Part shown: one piece after another, positions 8,425-17,369 of the stretch
Layout: each line of letters opens with the position of its first letter
Numbering within the stretch: position 1 is the first letter of the stretch
Assembly (NCBI RefSeq): GCF_004324755.1
Contig: NZ_SDMQ01000001.1
Span: 1 to 64,000, forward strand
Direction: 5' to 3'
DNA length: 64,000 nt
Source: Propioniciclava sinopodophylli
Lineage (GTDB): Bacteria > Actinomycetota > Actinomycetes > Propionibacteriales > Propionibacteriaceae
Position numbers and translations under genes: made by a program
Notes under the pieces: model-generated
What the model was told of the DNA's origin: nothing
Seen by the model: only the letters and a program-made list of their open reading frames with translations
Databases searched by the model: none

Positions 8425-9575
8425 GCCACCTCGAAGTCCTCGGACACCCTGACCCGGCCCGACATCAGCAACGGCAACAATTCATCGCGGGCCCTAACCA
8501 GGTCCTCCGACTCACGCGTCAACTCGAGGATCGAGTCGTCCAGAACCGCCAGAGTGGACTCAACGTCGTCACACTCCACCCAAGGCACCATCAGGTTCTC
8601 CATGCCAGCCCTGTTGACGGAGGCGAACACGGTGCCCGTTCCTTGGTGCATGTCCCACAGTTGGCTATCCACCAGGAGTGCCTGGAGCAGAGTCGCCGGG
8701 CGTCCGACCGCACGCAGGGCGCCCACGCCACGGCCAAGAGCGGTGTCCTCGGTCGCGACGTTCACCTCACCAACGGGCGCTCGCACAGAAACCAAGATGT
8801 CGCCCGCTCCCGCCATACGCGAAGGCTGGGATGTCCAGACCCGGCGCCCCGGGAAGCGCCATCCGAAGTCGCGAGTCCCTTGGTAGAAGACAGTGCCCTC
8901 ACCTGACTCGTTATAGGTATCACCGGGAGGAGATTGCCCCATCGTGATCGCAGCAACGTCTACCAGGCGCTCTCGTTGTTCGCCGTCCCAGTGTCGAGCG
9001 AAGATCGCCAGCTGAAGGTTCGCCGTGTACCGATTGACATCTCGATTGACCTCGATCAGGTCGTCCAAGGCACCCAAGAGGGCGCCGATCCGCCGCTGGT
9101 CTTCCACCGGGGGCAGGTCGACCGGCAGCGATGCGAGAATGCTGGTGTTGAGGTTCAGCATTGTGGCACCTACCGCGTGGCGGTATAGCCACTCGTGCGT
9201 CCAAGGAGTTGAAAGCCAATAGGCCAGCCAGCGGTGGTCCGCGCCAGAGCCAGGCCGAACCAAGAGGCATCCCGTGCCGCAAAGCCACCCCGCCTCGCGC
9301 TGGGTGATCCGGGCGCAACGGGTGATGTCGCCCCGACGTGAGTAGACGATGTCACCGACCTTCATTCTATGACGAGACAGCCTTACGGCATCCGCTTCGG
9401 TGATCCGGGCAATCCCAGACTCTTCAATGCGTCCTGACGCGATGTTCGCCGGCATCACCACCGGGACGCCGGCAGCCACATAGTCCTCGGCATGCAACTG
9501 GCTCCCAAACGGGCCAGTCTGGATGACCCCATCCGCACAGACCTGCCCGAGTGTTACGGATGTCCAATCAGCCAT
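8421..9575 (-). CDS. hsdS: Type I restriction-modification, S (specificity) subunit
   Basis: This 384-aa protein has two target-recognition halves. Each begins with the usual WxxVxLGxV-like pattern (DWTSVTLGQV near the N-terminus and LVDVAAITMGQSPPG near the middle) and ends in a conserved helix (LPPVEDQRRIGALLGALDDL in the first half). It sets the DNA sequence that is methylated and protected. I chose the ATG at 9575 (MADWTS); a start three codons upstream is possible. It overlaps hsdM by 8 bp and hsdR by 4 bp. TRDs diverge fast, so the recognition site cannot be predicted. Confidence 0.93.
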   Translation of the reverse strand: MADWTSVTLGQVCADGVIQTGPFGSQLHAEDYVAAGVPVVMPANIASGRIEESGIARITEADAVRLSRHRMKVGDIVYSRRGDITRCARITQREAGWLCGTGCLLVRPGSGADHRWLAYWLSTPWTHEWLYRHAVGATMLNLNTSILASLPVDLPPVEDQRRIGALLGALDDLIEVNRDVNRYTANLQLAIFARHWDGEQRERLVDVAAITMGQSPPGDTYNESGEGTVFYQGTRDFGWRFPGRRVWTSQPSRMAGAGDILVSVRAPVGEVNVATEDTALGRGVGALRAVGRPATLLQALLVDSQLWDMHQGTGTVFASVNRAGMENLMVPWVECDDVESTLAVLDDSILELTRESEDLVRARDELLPLLMSGRVRVSEDFEVA

Positions 9576-11172
9576 CCGTGCCACTCACCAACGCGCCCAG
9601 CGCCGTCGTCACCCGTCGTTGAAGCAGTTCTCGCCTCGCGAACCCCTCTCGGATCTGGGTTGCGAGTCGGGACACCTTCTCGTCCAGTGGCTCGCTGTCG
9701 TCTTCCGCCTCCGCGCTGCCCACATAGCGTCCAGGCGTGAGGACGTAGTCGTGGCCGGCGATGTCAGCGGCTCTGGTCGCCCTGCAGAATGCGGGCTGGT
9801 CGACGTAAGTCGTGCTGGTCGAAGTTCCGCGCCAGGCGTGGTAGGTGTCCGCGATCCGCAGGATGTCGTCCTGGCTGAAGGCACGGAGAGTGCGCCCTTC
9901 CATGTGGCCAATCTGCCGGGCGTCGATGAAGAGAGCCTCGCCGCGCCGGTCGCGGCTGGCGGGCAGTCCGTTGGCGTGCCCGATCTTGTTCTTGGTGAGG
10001 AACCACAGGCAGACAGGGATTTGCGTGCCGTAGAAGAGTTGAGGTGGTAGTGCGACGATGCACTCGACGACGTCCGCCTCGACCATGGCCCTGCGGATCT
10101 CGCCCTCGCCGTTCTGTTGCGACGACAGGGAACCGTTCGCGAGGACAGTCCCGACGGTGCCAGTGGGTGCGCAGTGATGGAGGAAGTGCTGCAGCCAGGC
10201 GTAGTTCGCGTTCTGCGGCGGCGGCGTCCCGTACTTCCACCGCACATCGCCCTTGAGGCGTTCCCCAGCCCAGTTGCTGTCATTGAACGGCGGGTTCGCG
10301 ATCACGAAGTCTGCGCGCAGGTCAGGGTGAGCATCAGCGTGGAATGAGTCGGCCCACTCCGGTCCGAGGTTGCCATCGATACCGCGAACGGCGAGGTTCA
10401 TCTTCGCCAGCCGCCAGGTGGTGGGGTTGGACTCCTGCCCAAACACAGAGATGTCGTTGCGACTACCGCCGTGGGCGGCGACGAACTTGTCGGCCTGGAC
10501 GAACATGCCACCCGACCCACAGGCGGGGTCGAGGACGCGGCCGTGGTAGGGCTGGAGCATCTCGACCAGGAGTTGAACGATGGTGCGAGGCGTGTAGAAC
10601 TCGCCGGCCTTCTTGCCTTCCTTAGAGGCGAATTGTCCCAGGAAGTACTCGTACACCCGGCCCAGCACGTCGAGGTCCTTGAACTCTTCCGACGCGAGGT
10701 CTTGGCGGGAGAACGTGTCGATCAAGCCGCCGATGGCCTCGGCGGACAGTTCACGCTGGGTGTAGTTCTTCGGTAGGACGCCGCGGAGGCTCGGGTTGTC
10801 GCGTTCGATGGCTTCCATGGCGGCGTCGACGCGCTTGCCGATGTCGGGCTGCTTGGCGGCGTTGCGCAGGTCCTGCCAGCGGTGGCCTTGCGGGATCCAG
10901 AAGACGCCTTCGGCGGTGTACTCGTCGCGGTCCTCCAGCACAGACTGCTTCGCGGCCTCGCTCGGCATGAAGTACTCCGAGGTGGGATCGCTGACGAGCC
11001 GCCGGAGTTGGTCGTGCCGGACCATGAACGTGTCCGAGACGTACTTGAGGAAGATGAGGCCCAGCACGACGTGCTTGTAAACGGCGGAGTCCATCTTCCC
11101 GCGTAGCTCGTCTGCGGCGTCCCATAGAGTCGCCTCCAGGCTCTTGGATGATTGCGCCGCCTTCTTCGCCAC
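9568..11172 (-). CDS. hsdM: Type I restriction-modification, M (adenine methyltransferase) subunit
   Basis: This 534-aa N6-adenine methyltransferase has an HsdM N-terminal helical domain (LWDAADELRGKMDSAVYKHV and onward). Its AdoMet motif I is LDPACGSGGMF and its catalytic motif IV is NPPFND. It is the first gene of the hsdM-hsdS-hsdR-kinase-HIRAN series. The GTG at 11172 is preceded by a GGAGGCGGAGAAGA ribosome-binding region and begins the conserved VAKKAAQSS stretch. Its promoter must lie in the 55 bp shared with the divergent integrase gene. Confidence 0.94.
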   Translation of the reverse strand: MAKKAAQSSKSLEATLWDAADELRGKMDSAVYKHVVLGLIFLKYVSDTFMVRHDQLRRLVSDPTSEYFMPSEAAKQSVLEDRDEYTAEGVFWIPQGHRWQDLRNAAKQPDIGKRVDAAMEAIERDNPSLRGVLPKNYTQRELSAEAIGGLIDTFSRQDLASEEFKDLDVLGRVYEYFLGQFASKEGKKAGEFYTPRTIVQLLVEMLQPYHGRVLDPACGSGGMFVQADKFVAAHGGSRNDISVFGQESNPTTWRLAKMNLAVRGIDGNLGPEWADSFHADAHPDLRADFVIANPPFNDSNWAGERLKGDVRWKYGTPPPQNANYAWLQHFLHHCAPTGTVGTVLANGSLSSQQNGEGEIRRAMVEADVVECIVALPPQLFYGTQIPVCLWFLTKNKIGHANGLPASRDRRGEALFIDARQIGHMEGRTLRAFSQDDILRIADTYHAWRGTSTSTTYVDQPAFCRATRAADIAGHDYVLTPGRYVGSAEAEDDSEPLDEKVSRLATQIREGFARRELLQRRVTTALGALVSGTDG

Positions 11173-11227
11173 TCTTCTCCGCCTCCAGCACCACTCCGCA
11201 ACGAATGTCTCTGTCGAACAATAGGCC

Positions 11228-12019
11228 GTGAGCACGCTCGGAGTCGTGTTCTCCGGTCCGGACCTGGTTCGGCAGGGGCTGGCTGAGGGTTCGGTGAAGC
11301 GGTACCGCGCGAGCCTGTCGTCCTTCTTCGGTTGGTGCGTGCGCGAGAAGTACGTCCTCGTCAATCCGGTCTCCTCGACCAGGGCTCCACGCTCCTCGGA
11401 CGAACCGACCGAGATGCTGCCGTTGGCGGAGGAGGAGCTCGAGGTGGTCTGGGAGCGGTGGGCGGCCAGGAACCGACGCCTGGCCGACATCATGCTGCTG
11501 CTCGGCTGGACCGGCCTGCGGTGGGCCGAGGCTCGCGCGGTCAGGGTTGGCGATGTGATGCAGGTGCCGACACCGGGGCTGGTCATCAGCCGTTCCAACC
11601 CTGAGGGGGTCGGGCTCAAGTCGACCAAGGGACGGCGTAGCCGGCTCGTCCCCCTGGCCGATCGGGTGCTGGACATCGTGGCCGAGCTGAGCAAGGACAA
11701 GGCGGCGACCGACCTGCTGTGCACCACCGACACCGGGAGCCCACTGCACCGCTCAGCCGTGGTGCGCACGCTTGCCTGGGAGGCCACTGCTGCTGGCCGC
11801 CGTATCCACGACCTGCGCCACACGGCTGCCTGCCTGTGGTTGGCCCGCGGGGTGGACCCGGGGACCGTTCAGGCGTGGCTGGGGCACGAGTCGATTGCGA
11901 CCACCAACCGGTATCTGCACTACCTCGGCACCGGGGCCCATCGGGCCGGTCTGGAGCGCCTCAACGCGCCGCGGGGCAATGCGGGGGCAATGGGGACAAG
12001 CGAAACGGACACCCAATAA
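11228..12019 (+). CDS. Tyrosine recombinase (integrase), probably N-terminally short
   Basis: This 263-aa protein has the catalytic domain intact: Arg in TGLRWAEAR, HxxR in IHDLRHTAAC, then LGHESIATTNRYLHY with the second His and the Tyr nucleophile. Phage-type integrases are usually 350-400 aa; the arm-binding domain and part of the core-binding domain are missing, and the ORF begins directly next to the hsdM promoter. It may be a simplified recombinase or an integrase truncated when the hsd operon was acquired. It ends 17 bp from the 3' end of tRNA-Ala, the classic arrangement for tRNA-targeting islands. Confidence 0.88.
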   Translation: MSTLGVVFSGPDLVRQGLAEGSVKRYRASLSSFFGWCVREKYVLVNPVSSTRAPRSSDEPTEMLPLAEEELEVVWERWAARNRRLADIMLLLGWTGLRWAEARAVRVGDVMQVPTPGLVISRSNPEGVGLKSTKGRRSRLVPLADRVLDIVAELSKDKAATDLLCTTDTGSPLHRSAVVRTLAWEATAAGRRIHDLRHTAACLWLARGVDPGTVQAWLGHESIATTNRYLHYLGTGAHRAGLERLNAPRGNAGAMGTSETDTQ

Positions 12020-12030
12020 TGAGTGTCCGT
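12005..12030 (+). terminator. Inverted repeat at the integrase stop codon
   Basis: ACGGACAC (12005-12012) and GTGTCCGT (12023-12030) are perfect 8-bp arms around a 10-nt loop that contains the integrase TAA. It may end the integrase transcript or form part of the attachment-site region next to the tRNA. Confidence 0.5.
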
Positions 12031-12035
12031 CCTTG

Positions 12036-12108
12036 TGGAGCTAAGGGGATTCGAACCCCTGACCTTCTCATTGCGAACGAGACGCGCTACCAACTGCGCC
12101 ATAGCCCC
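12036..12108 (-). tRNA. tRNA-Ala (anticodon CGC)
   Basis: On the minus strand the acceptor arms GGGGCTA and TAGCTCC pair with discriminator A, the D arm is GCGC...GCGC, the anticodon loop TTCGCAA gives CGC, and the T arm is AGGGG-TTCGAAT-CCCCT. The CCA is not encoded. The 3' end faces the integrase and is the presumed attachment site. Confidence 0.96.
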
Positions 12109-12182
12109 ATGCCCGAGAGCGAGGACGAGCATACCACCGCCCCGGCGACCCCAGAAATCAAGAAGATCACCCCGGGGGGAGG

Positions 12183-12812
12183 ATGTATCAGCCCGTCCCC
12201 CTGTCCGCTCCTTTCGGCATGGTGTTGGATCTGATCATGCACGGGCAGCCTCCCGCCGATGCGTCGGCGTCCCTGTGGGATCGCGCGGCCGAGGCGCACG
12301 CCCGGTGGCGGGCTGGCGACCGTCTCGCCCTCGACGACCTCGTGCGCACCTTGACCCCCGCGCTGTGGCACACGGCGCGCAGCTACGGCTTGTCGGAGGA
12401 CGCCGCGAAGGACGTCCTGCAGAACGCTTGGGTCCGCCTGGTCCGCGACCCCGGGCAGGTGCGGGATTCCCAGGCCGTCGCCGGCTGGCTGCTCACGACG
12501 ACCCGCCGTCTCGCGTGGGCGTCCACCCGTGCCCGCGAGGTGCCGGTCGAGGAGGTCGCCCCCACCGCACCCGACAGCTCCCCCACCCCCGAGGAAGCCG
12601 CCATCGCCGGGTTCGAGGCGTCCCGCCTCTGGGGGGCGGTCAACTCGCTCAACGCCCGCTGCCAGCGGCTGTTGCGCATCGTCGCGTTCGCCGAACGCCC
12701 CGACTACGCCGCCCTGTCGGCCGACACCGGCATGCCGGTCGGCAGCATCGGCCCCACCCGGCGCCGCTGCCTCGACAAGCTGCGCCTCCTGCTCGAAGGG
12801 GAACTCGCATGA
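12183..12812 (+). CDS. ECF-type RNA polymerase sigma factor of the protease operon
   Basis: This protein is up to 209 aa. Sigma region 2 is seen at about residues 55-110 (LTPALWHTARSYGLSEDAAK, DVLQNAWVRL, VAGWLLTTTRRLAW) and region 4 near residues 155-200 (LLRIVAFAERPDYAALS then MPVGSIGPTRRRCLDKL). The region 4 helix-turn-helix matches the usual ECF pattern. The start is uncertain: GGGGGGAGG sits too close to the ATG at 12183, and ATGs at 12219 and 12237 are alternatives. It overlaps the next gene by 4 bp (ATGA), so it is co-translated with the protease operon and presumably transcribes it. Confidence 0.88.
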   Translation: MYQPVPLSAPFGMVLDLIMHGQPPADASASLWDRAAEAHARWRAGDRLALDDLVRTLTPALWHTARSYGLSEDAAKDVLQNAWVRLVRDPGQVRDSQAVAGWLLTTTRRLAWASTRAREVPVEEVAPTAPDSSPTPEEAAIAGFEASRLWGAVNSLNARCQRLLRIVAFAERPDYAALSADTGMPVGSIGPTRRRCLDKLRLLLEGELA

Positions 12813-13288
12813 CCCAGCAGCCCACCCACGACGCGCTCGTCGACGCCGTCCGCGCCGCGTGGCAGCGTTGGGACCCGCCGCCACCCGACCTGGCCGACAC
12901 CATCCTCGTCGGGCTGGCGATGACCGACCTGGACGCCGACTACGAGCTGCTCACCCTGGTCAGTCGGCACGACCACCTCGCCGGGACGCGCGCCACGCCC
13001 GCCGACACGCAGCGCGTGCTCATCGAGTTCCGCTCCGGTGAGCTGACGGTGCTGGTCCGGGTCAGCCAGGACCAGCCCGCCGGCGCCCACCGCCTCGACG
13101 GGTGGGTCACCCCCGCGACGGGTGGCGAGGTCACCGTGGTGCAGGGCGACCGGTCCACCACGGTCGACCTCGACACGAACGGTCGCTTCGCCGTCCCGGG
13201 CACCGGCCCGGGGCTCACCCAACTCATCGTCCGGCCGGCGACGCACGCCGAGGCGTCCGACTTCCGCACGACCCTGTTCGAGATCTGA
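12809..13288 (+). CDS. Small protein coupled to the ECF sigma factor (possible regulator)
   Basis: This is a 159-aa protein without a membrane segment. The N-terminal part is helical (TQQPTHDALVDAVRAAWQRW). The C-terminal half is beta-rich (HRLDGWVTPATGGEVTVVQ, TTVDLDTNGRFAVPGTGPG), resembling the small beta-sandwich of carboxypeptidase-regulatory-like domains. The ATGA overlap with the sigma gene makes an anti-sigma or sensor role plausible, but it lacks the membrane helix and zinc motif of standard anti-sigma proteins. Family not recognised with certainty. Confidence 0.6.
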   Translation: MTQQPTHDALVDAVRAAWQRWDPPPPDLADTILVGLAMTDLDADYELLTLVSRHDHLAGTRATPADTQRVLIEFRSGELTVLVRVSQDQPAGAHRLDGWVTPATGGEVTVVQGDRSTTVDLDTNGRFAVPGTGPGLTQLIVRPATHAEASDFRTTLFEI

Positions 13289-13303
13289 CCCCAGGAGGCC
13301 CCC

Positions 13304-14845
13304 ATGAAGCCCGACCGCGAGCACCCCGAACCCGACCCCTACGACCGTGAACCCCGGCTCCCGTCCGCGCGCGTGCTGCGACGCCTGCGCGCCCGCGTCC
13401 TCGATCCGCTGCGGGACGTGGTCCTGGCCGGGCAGGACGTCCGGCCCACGGCGTACGTACCCGGCTCGGTCCTCGTCGGCCAGCACGACGACTCCCAGAT
13501 CGACGCGCTGAGGAAGGTGGCGGCCGAGCTGGGGTGGCGCCTGACCACCTCGCCCGATCAGGTGCACCAGACCCGTCCGTGGCGGCGCACCATCGCCCTG
13601 CAGATCGAGCCGCGGGAGGGCATGGTCGCCAGCGCGCCGGACGCGTGGGCCCTGCTTCAGCACCTGCGCCTGCTGGACTCCGACCTCGCCCAGCGCGCGT
13701 GCCTGAACCACGTGCTCACCCTGTCCCCCTACACCGAGTCGGCCCCGTACACCGAGTCCGCCCCGTACACCGAGTCGGCCCCGTACACCGAGTCCGCACC
13801 CGTCGCCGGGTACGGTGTCCCCGGCCGCGGCGGACGCCAGCCGGTCGCCTTCGTCGGCCGCCCACCCGTGCGCCGACCCGACGTGAAGCGTCGTCCCGTT
13901 GTGGCGATCCTGGACTCGGGCTGCGGGGAGCACCCCTGGCTCGGCACGCAGGCCCCGATCCCGCCCGACCCGGTGGTGCGCACCGATGTCAGGATCGACG
14001 GGGGCCTGCTGGGGCTCGAACCGAACTCCGGCCCCGAGTTCCTCCCCGACACGGTCGGCCCACTCGACGGGATCCTCGACGCGTATGCCGGGCACGGCAC
14101 GTTCAGCGCCGGACTGGTCCACCAGGCCGCCCCCGACGCCGACGTCGTGAGCTGGCGCATCCTCCCCGCCGAGGGTGCGATGGTCGAGCAGGACCTCCTC
14201 GACGCCCTCGACGACCTCGCCGAACTGGTCCGCCGCGCGCGCACGGGCGACCCCGACGGCCTGGACGTCGACATCGTGAGCCTGTCCGTCGGCTACTACC
14301 ACGAGCTGCCCGACGACCCGAAGTTCGACCTCCCCCTGTGGGAGTCGCTGCAGGCCCTGCTCAAGCTCGGGGTCGTGGTGGTCTGCGCGGCCGGCAACGA
14401 CGCGACCTCGCGCCCGCGGTTCCCGGCAGCGTTCGGCCCGTGGGACGACGGCAGGGGCCCCATCACCTGGGACGCCTCCCTCGCCCCGCTGGTCAGCGCC
14501 GGCGCCCTCAACCCCAACGGGACCTGCGACGCCCTGTTCAGCAACGTCGGGCCATGGGTCCGGGCCCACGTCCACGGCGCGGCGCTCGTCAGCACCATGC
14601 CGACGACCTTCCAGGGCGGGCTGCAGGCCACGGCGGCCACCCAAGCCTTCGGACGCCCGCGGGCCACCATCGACCCCGACGACTACTCCTCCGGCTTCGG
14701 CGTCTGGAGTGGCACCTCGTTCGCCGCGCCCCTGCTGGCGGGGCAGCTCGCCGCCGCGCTGATGGAGGCCGACCGCGCATCCGCGGATCCGGTCGAACGC
14801 GCCCGCACCCTGGTGGCCGAGACCACGGGAGTGGTGCCAGAGTAG
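13304..14845 (+). CDS. Subtilisin-like S8 serine protease, apparently cytoplasmic
   Basis: This 513-aa protein has the full catalytic triad: Asp204 in VAILDSGCG, His264 in GHGTFSAG and Ser472 in SGTSFAAP, with the oxyanion Asn in AAGND. About 170 residues precede the protease domain. There is no signal peptide, which is unusual for subtilases and suggests intracellular action. The linker at residues 143-166 is four exact YTESAP repeats. An AGGAGG ribosome-binding site precedes the ATG at 13304, and the next gene starts 4 bp after its stop. Substrate unknown; within this operon it may activate or be activated by the CHAT or papain protease. Confidence 0.92.
   Translation: MKPDREHPEPDPYDREPRLPSARVLRRLRARVLDPLRDVVLAGQDVRPTAYVPGSVLVGQHDDSQIDALRKVAAELGWRLTTSPDQVHQTRPWRRTIALQIEPREGMVASAPDAWALLQHLRLLDSDLAQRACLNHVLTLSPYTESAPYTESAPYTESAPYTESAPVAGYGVPGRGGRQPVAFVGRPPVRRPDVKRRPVVAILDSGCGEHPWLGTQAPIPPDPVVRTDVRIDGGLLGLEPNSGPEFLPDTVGPLDGILDAYAGHGTFSAGLVHQAAPDADVVSWRILPAEGAMVEQDLLDALDDLAELVRRARTGDPDGLDVDIVSLSVGYYHELPDDPKFDLPLWESLQALLKLGVVVVCAAGNDATSRPRFPAAFGPWDDGRGPITWDASLAPLVSAGALNPNGTCDALFSNVGPWVRAHVHGAALVSTMPTTFQGGLQATAATQAFGRPRATIDPDDYSSGFGVWSGTSFAAPLLAGQLAAALMEADRASADPVERARTLVAETTGVVPE
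13730..13801 (+). repeat. Four 18-bp tandem repeats encoding YTESAP
   Basis: Each unit is TACACCGAGTCSGCCCCG-like, at 13730-13747, 13748-13765, 13766-13783 and 13784-13801, with one or two synonymous differences. It lies in the linker before the S8 catalytic domain and could serve as a flexible linker or a multi-copy cleavage or recognition site. Confidence 0.9.
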
Positions 14846-14849
14846 GGGC

Positions 14850-17267
14850 GTGCTCGACGCCGCCGCGTTGCAGGTCCGCGCCCGGGCGGCCACGAACGCC
14901 GGCCGCCACGTGCAGGCCGCTGCCCTCGCCCGGCGCGGCCTCACCCGCGACCCCGACGCGGTCCAGCGGGCGCGGCTGCTGGCCACGCTGGCCTACGCCG
15001 AGTCCGAGCTCGGCCACCTCGACCTCGCCGAGACGCTGTGCTCCGAGGCGCTCGAGCTGGCTGGGGTCGACGACACGACGCGGGGGACGGTCCACGGGCA
15101 GCGGGCCGTGGTGCTGCTGCGCCGCGGCCACCGCGACCGGGCCCTGGCCGACTTCGGCGCGGCGATCCGCTCCCTGACCGGCGACCCGGCGAGCCTGGGT
15201 CGGCAGCTGCTCAACCGCGGCAACCTGCACCTGGAGGCCGGCGACGCCCGCCGCGCGCTCGCCGACTTCGAGCGTGCGGTCACCGAGTCCGACGCGGGCG
15301 GCCTGCCCGGGCAGGGCGCGAAGGCCCGCCACAACGCGGGCTACGCGGCGTTCCTGCTCGGGGACCACGTGCGCGCCCTGACGAGCATGGACGCCGTCGC
15401 CCAGGAGCTGGCCAGCTCCGCCACCTCCCGCGCCATCGGGCTGCAGGACCGCGCCGAGGTGCTCGCCGCGGCCGGGCTCCGCGGCGACGCGATCGCCGAC
15501 CTGCGCCAGGCCATCACGCTGTTCCGCGCCGGGCGGGCGCGGCGGGCCGAGGCCGCCGCCGAACTGGCGCTCGCCCGCACGCTCGTCGTCGCCGACCCCC
15601 GCACCGCCCTCGCGCTGGCCCGGCGGGCGTCGGCCCGCTTCGCCACCATGGGGGCCGAGCTGTCCCGCCTGCGCGCCGACGCCCTCGTCGCCGCCGCGGC
15701 CCGCTCGGCCCGCCTGCGCACCGTGCCCGACATCGCCCCCCTGGTCTCGGCCCTGCGCGAGCGCGGGCTCCACGACGACGCGGGCAGCCTGGCGATCGCC
15801 GAGTGCTCCTGGCTGCTGGCGCGCGGCCGGCTCGACGCGGCCGCGGCCGTGCGGCTGCCCCGGTCGAGCCGACGGCGTCCGGACGCCTGGGCGGCCTACG
15901 TCACCGCCGAACGCCAGGCCGCGCTCGGCCGTCGCGCTGCCGCCCTCGCCACCGTGCGCCGGGCCCTCGACGAGTCGCACGCGGTGCGGTCGGGGCTGGG
16001 CAGCCTCGAGTTGCAGGCCTCCTCGACCGACGCCGCCGCCCACCTCGGACGCCTCGGGCTCGCCCTGGCCCTCCGCCGCGGCGACCCCGGCCTCGTCCTG
16101 GAGTGGTCGGAGCGCACCCGGGCAGCCTCCTCGCGCATCGTCGCCGTCCGGCCGCCCGCCGACGCGCAGCAGGCCGACGACCTCACCGAACTGCGAACCC
16201 TGCAGGCCTTCGGCCGCGACACCGCCCGGCAGGACGACCTGCGCCGCCGCATCCGCGAGCGCGCCTGGCAGGTGGCCGGCTCCCACGCGGCCCAACCCGT
16301 GTGCCGGCTCGAGGACCTGCAGCGCGGCCTGGGCTCCCAGGCTGCCACCCTGGTCGCCCTGCTGGCCGACGACACGACGCTGACCGCGCTGGTCGTGCAC
16401 CCCGATGGGGCCACCCTGGTCCCCCTGGGCGCGCGCCCACCCGTGGACGACCTGCTCGCCGGCCTGCCCGCCGACCTCGACGTCGCCGCGACCGACCTCC
16501 CCGCCGCCATCGCGTCCCGGGTCCGCGCCGGGCTGGCCGACCGGCTGGCCCGCCTGGACGCCGTGCTGCTCGCCCCCCTGGCCCCCCACCTCGCGGGCCG
16601 GCGGGTGGTGCTCACACCGTCGGGTCCGTTCGCGCGCGTGCCGTGGCCCCTGCTGCCGACGCTCGCGGGGCGTCCCGTGACGGTCGCCCGCTCGGCCACC
16701 GCCTGGCTGTCGACCCCCGCCGCCGCCCCCGCCCCGACCCGCGCCCTGTTCGTGGCCGGGCCGGGCCTGGCCCGCGCCGAGGACGAACTGGCCGCCTGCG
16801 CGCGACACTGGACGGAGCCGACCACGCTGGTGGGCGACGGGGCCACAGTGGGCGCGACCGCGCGGGCCGCGGCGCACGCCGACGTGGTCCACCTCGCCGC
16901 CCACGGTCGCCACGAACCCCAGAACCCTCTGTTCAGCCACGTGCAACTGGCCGACGGCCCGGCCTACGGCTACGAGCTGGACCGGGTGCGCCCCATGCCG
17001 GCGGTGATGGTGCTGTCGGCGTGCGAGGTGGGCGGCCACACGGCCAGCGACGACCCGCTCGGGCTGGCGACCGCGCTGCTGCACGCGGGCGCCCGCACCA
17101 TCCTGGCGTCCCCGGCCGCCCTGTCCGACGACGCCGCGGCGGCGGTCATGCCCGAACTCCACGGGCGGCTGGCCGCCGGGGAGGCCGCGTGGGACGCCCT
17201 CGCCACCACCCTCGCCGCCCACGGCCCCGCAGCTCCCCCCCTGGTCTGTTTCGGCGCCGGTTGGTGA
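14850..17267 (+). CDS. TPR-CHAT protease (caspase-like)
   Basis: This is an 805-aa protein. Residues about 1-420 are TPR-like helical repeats (for example HRDRALADFGAAIRSL and GDARRALADFERAV). Residues about 600-805 are a CHAT domain with the dyad His685 (VVHLAAHGRHE) and Cys725 (VMVLSACEVGG). CHAT proteases are distant caspase relatives; TPR-CHAT proteins include gRAMP-activated Csx29. No signal peptide or membrane segment is seen. The GTG start lies 4 bp after the S8 stop. The TPR part is probably the sensor or partner-binding surface that gates proteolysis, by analogy. Confidence 0.88.
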   Translation: MLDAAALQVRARAATNAGRHVQAAALARRGLTRDPDAVQRARLLATLAYAESELGHLDLAETLCSEALELAGVDDTTRGTVHGQRAVVLLRRGHRDRALADFGAAIRSLTGDPASLGRQLLNRGNLHLEAGDARRALADFERAVTESDAGGLPGQGAKARHNAGYAAFLLGDHVRALTSMDAVAQELASSATSRAIGLQDRAEVLAAAGLRGDAIADLRQAITLFRAGRARRAEAAAELALARTLVVADPRTALALARRASARFATMGAELSRLRADALVAAAARSARLRTVPDIAPLVSALRERGLHDDAGSLAIAECSWLLARGRLDAAAAVRLPRSSRRRPDAWAAYVTAERQAALGRRAAALATVRRALDESHAVRSGLGSLELQASSTDAAAHLGRLGLALALRRGDPGLVLEWSERTRAASSRIVAVRPPADAQQADDLTELRTLQAFGRDTARQDDLRRRIRERAWQVAGSHAAQPVCRLEDLQRGLGSQAATLVALLADDTTLTALVVHPDGATLVPLGARPPVDDLLAGLPADLDVAATDLPAAIASRVRAGLADRLARLDAVLLAPLAPHLAGRRVVLTPSGPFARVPWPLLPTLAGRPVTVARSATAWLSTPAAAPAPTRALFVAGPGLARAEDELAACARHWTEPTTLVGDGATVGATARAAAHADVVHLAAHGRHEPQNPLFSHVQLADGPAYGYELDRVRPMPAVMVLSACEVGGHTASDDPLGLATALLHAGARTILASPAALSDDAAAAVMPELHGRLAAGEAAWDALATTLAAHGPAAPPLVCFGAGW

Positions 17268-17369
17268 CAGGGCGCGTGTATCACGACGCCGACGGCCCGC
17301 CTCCTGAGGACACCAGCGCGCCCCCGGCCGCACCCCGTGGCCCCCCGCTGGACCTACCAAGGAGAAGAC

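Larger units (their letters stand above)
1..12035. mobile_element. Genomic island integrated at tRNA-Ala (right end in window)
   Basis: An IS1380-type transposase, low-GC accessory genes, defence genes and a tyrosine recombinase lie left of an intact tRNA-Ala whose 3' end faces the integrase. I found no second copy of the tRNA 3' sequence in 1-12000, so the left attachment site is probably outside the window. Whether everything in this range arrived together is not known. Confidence 0.6.
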
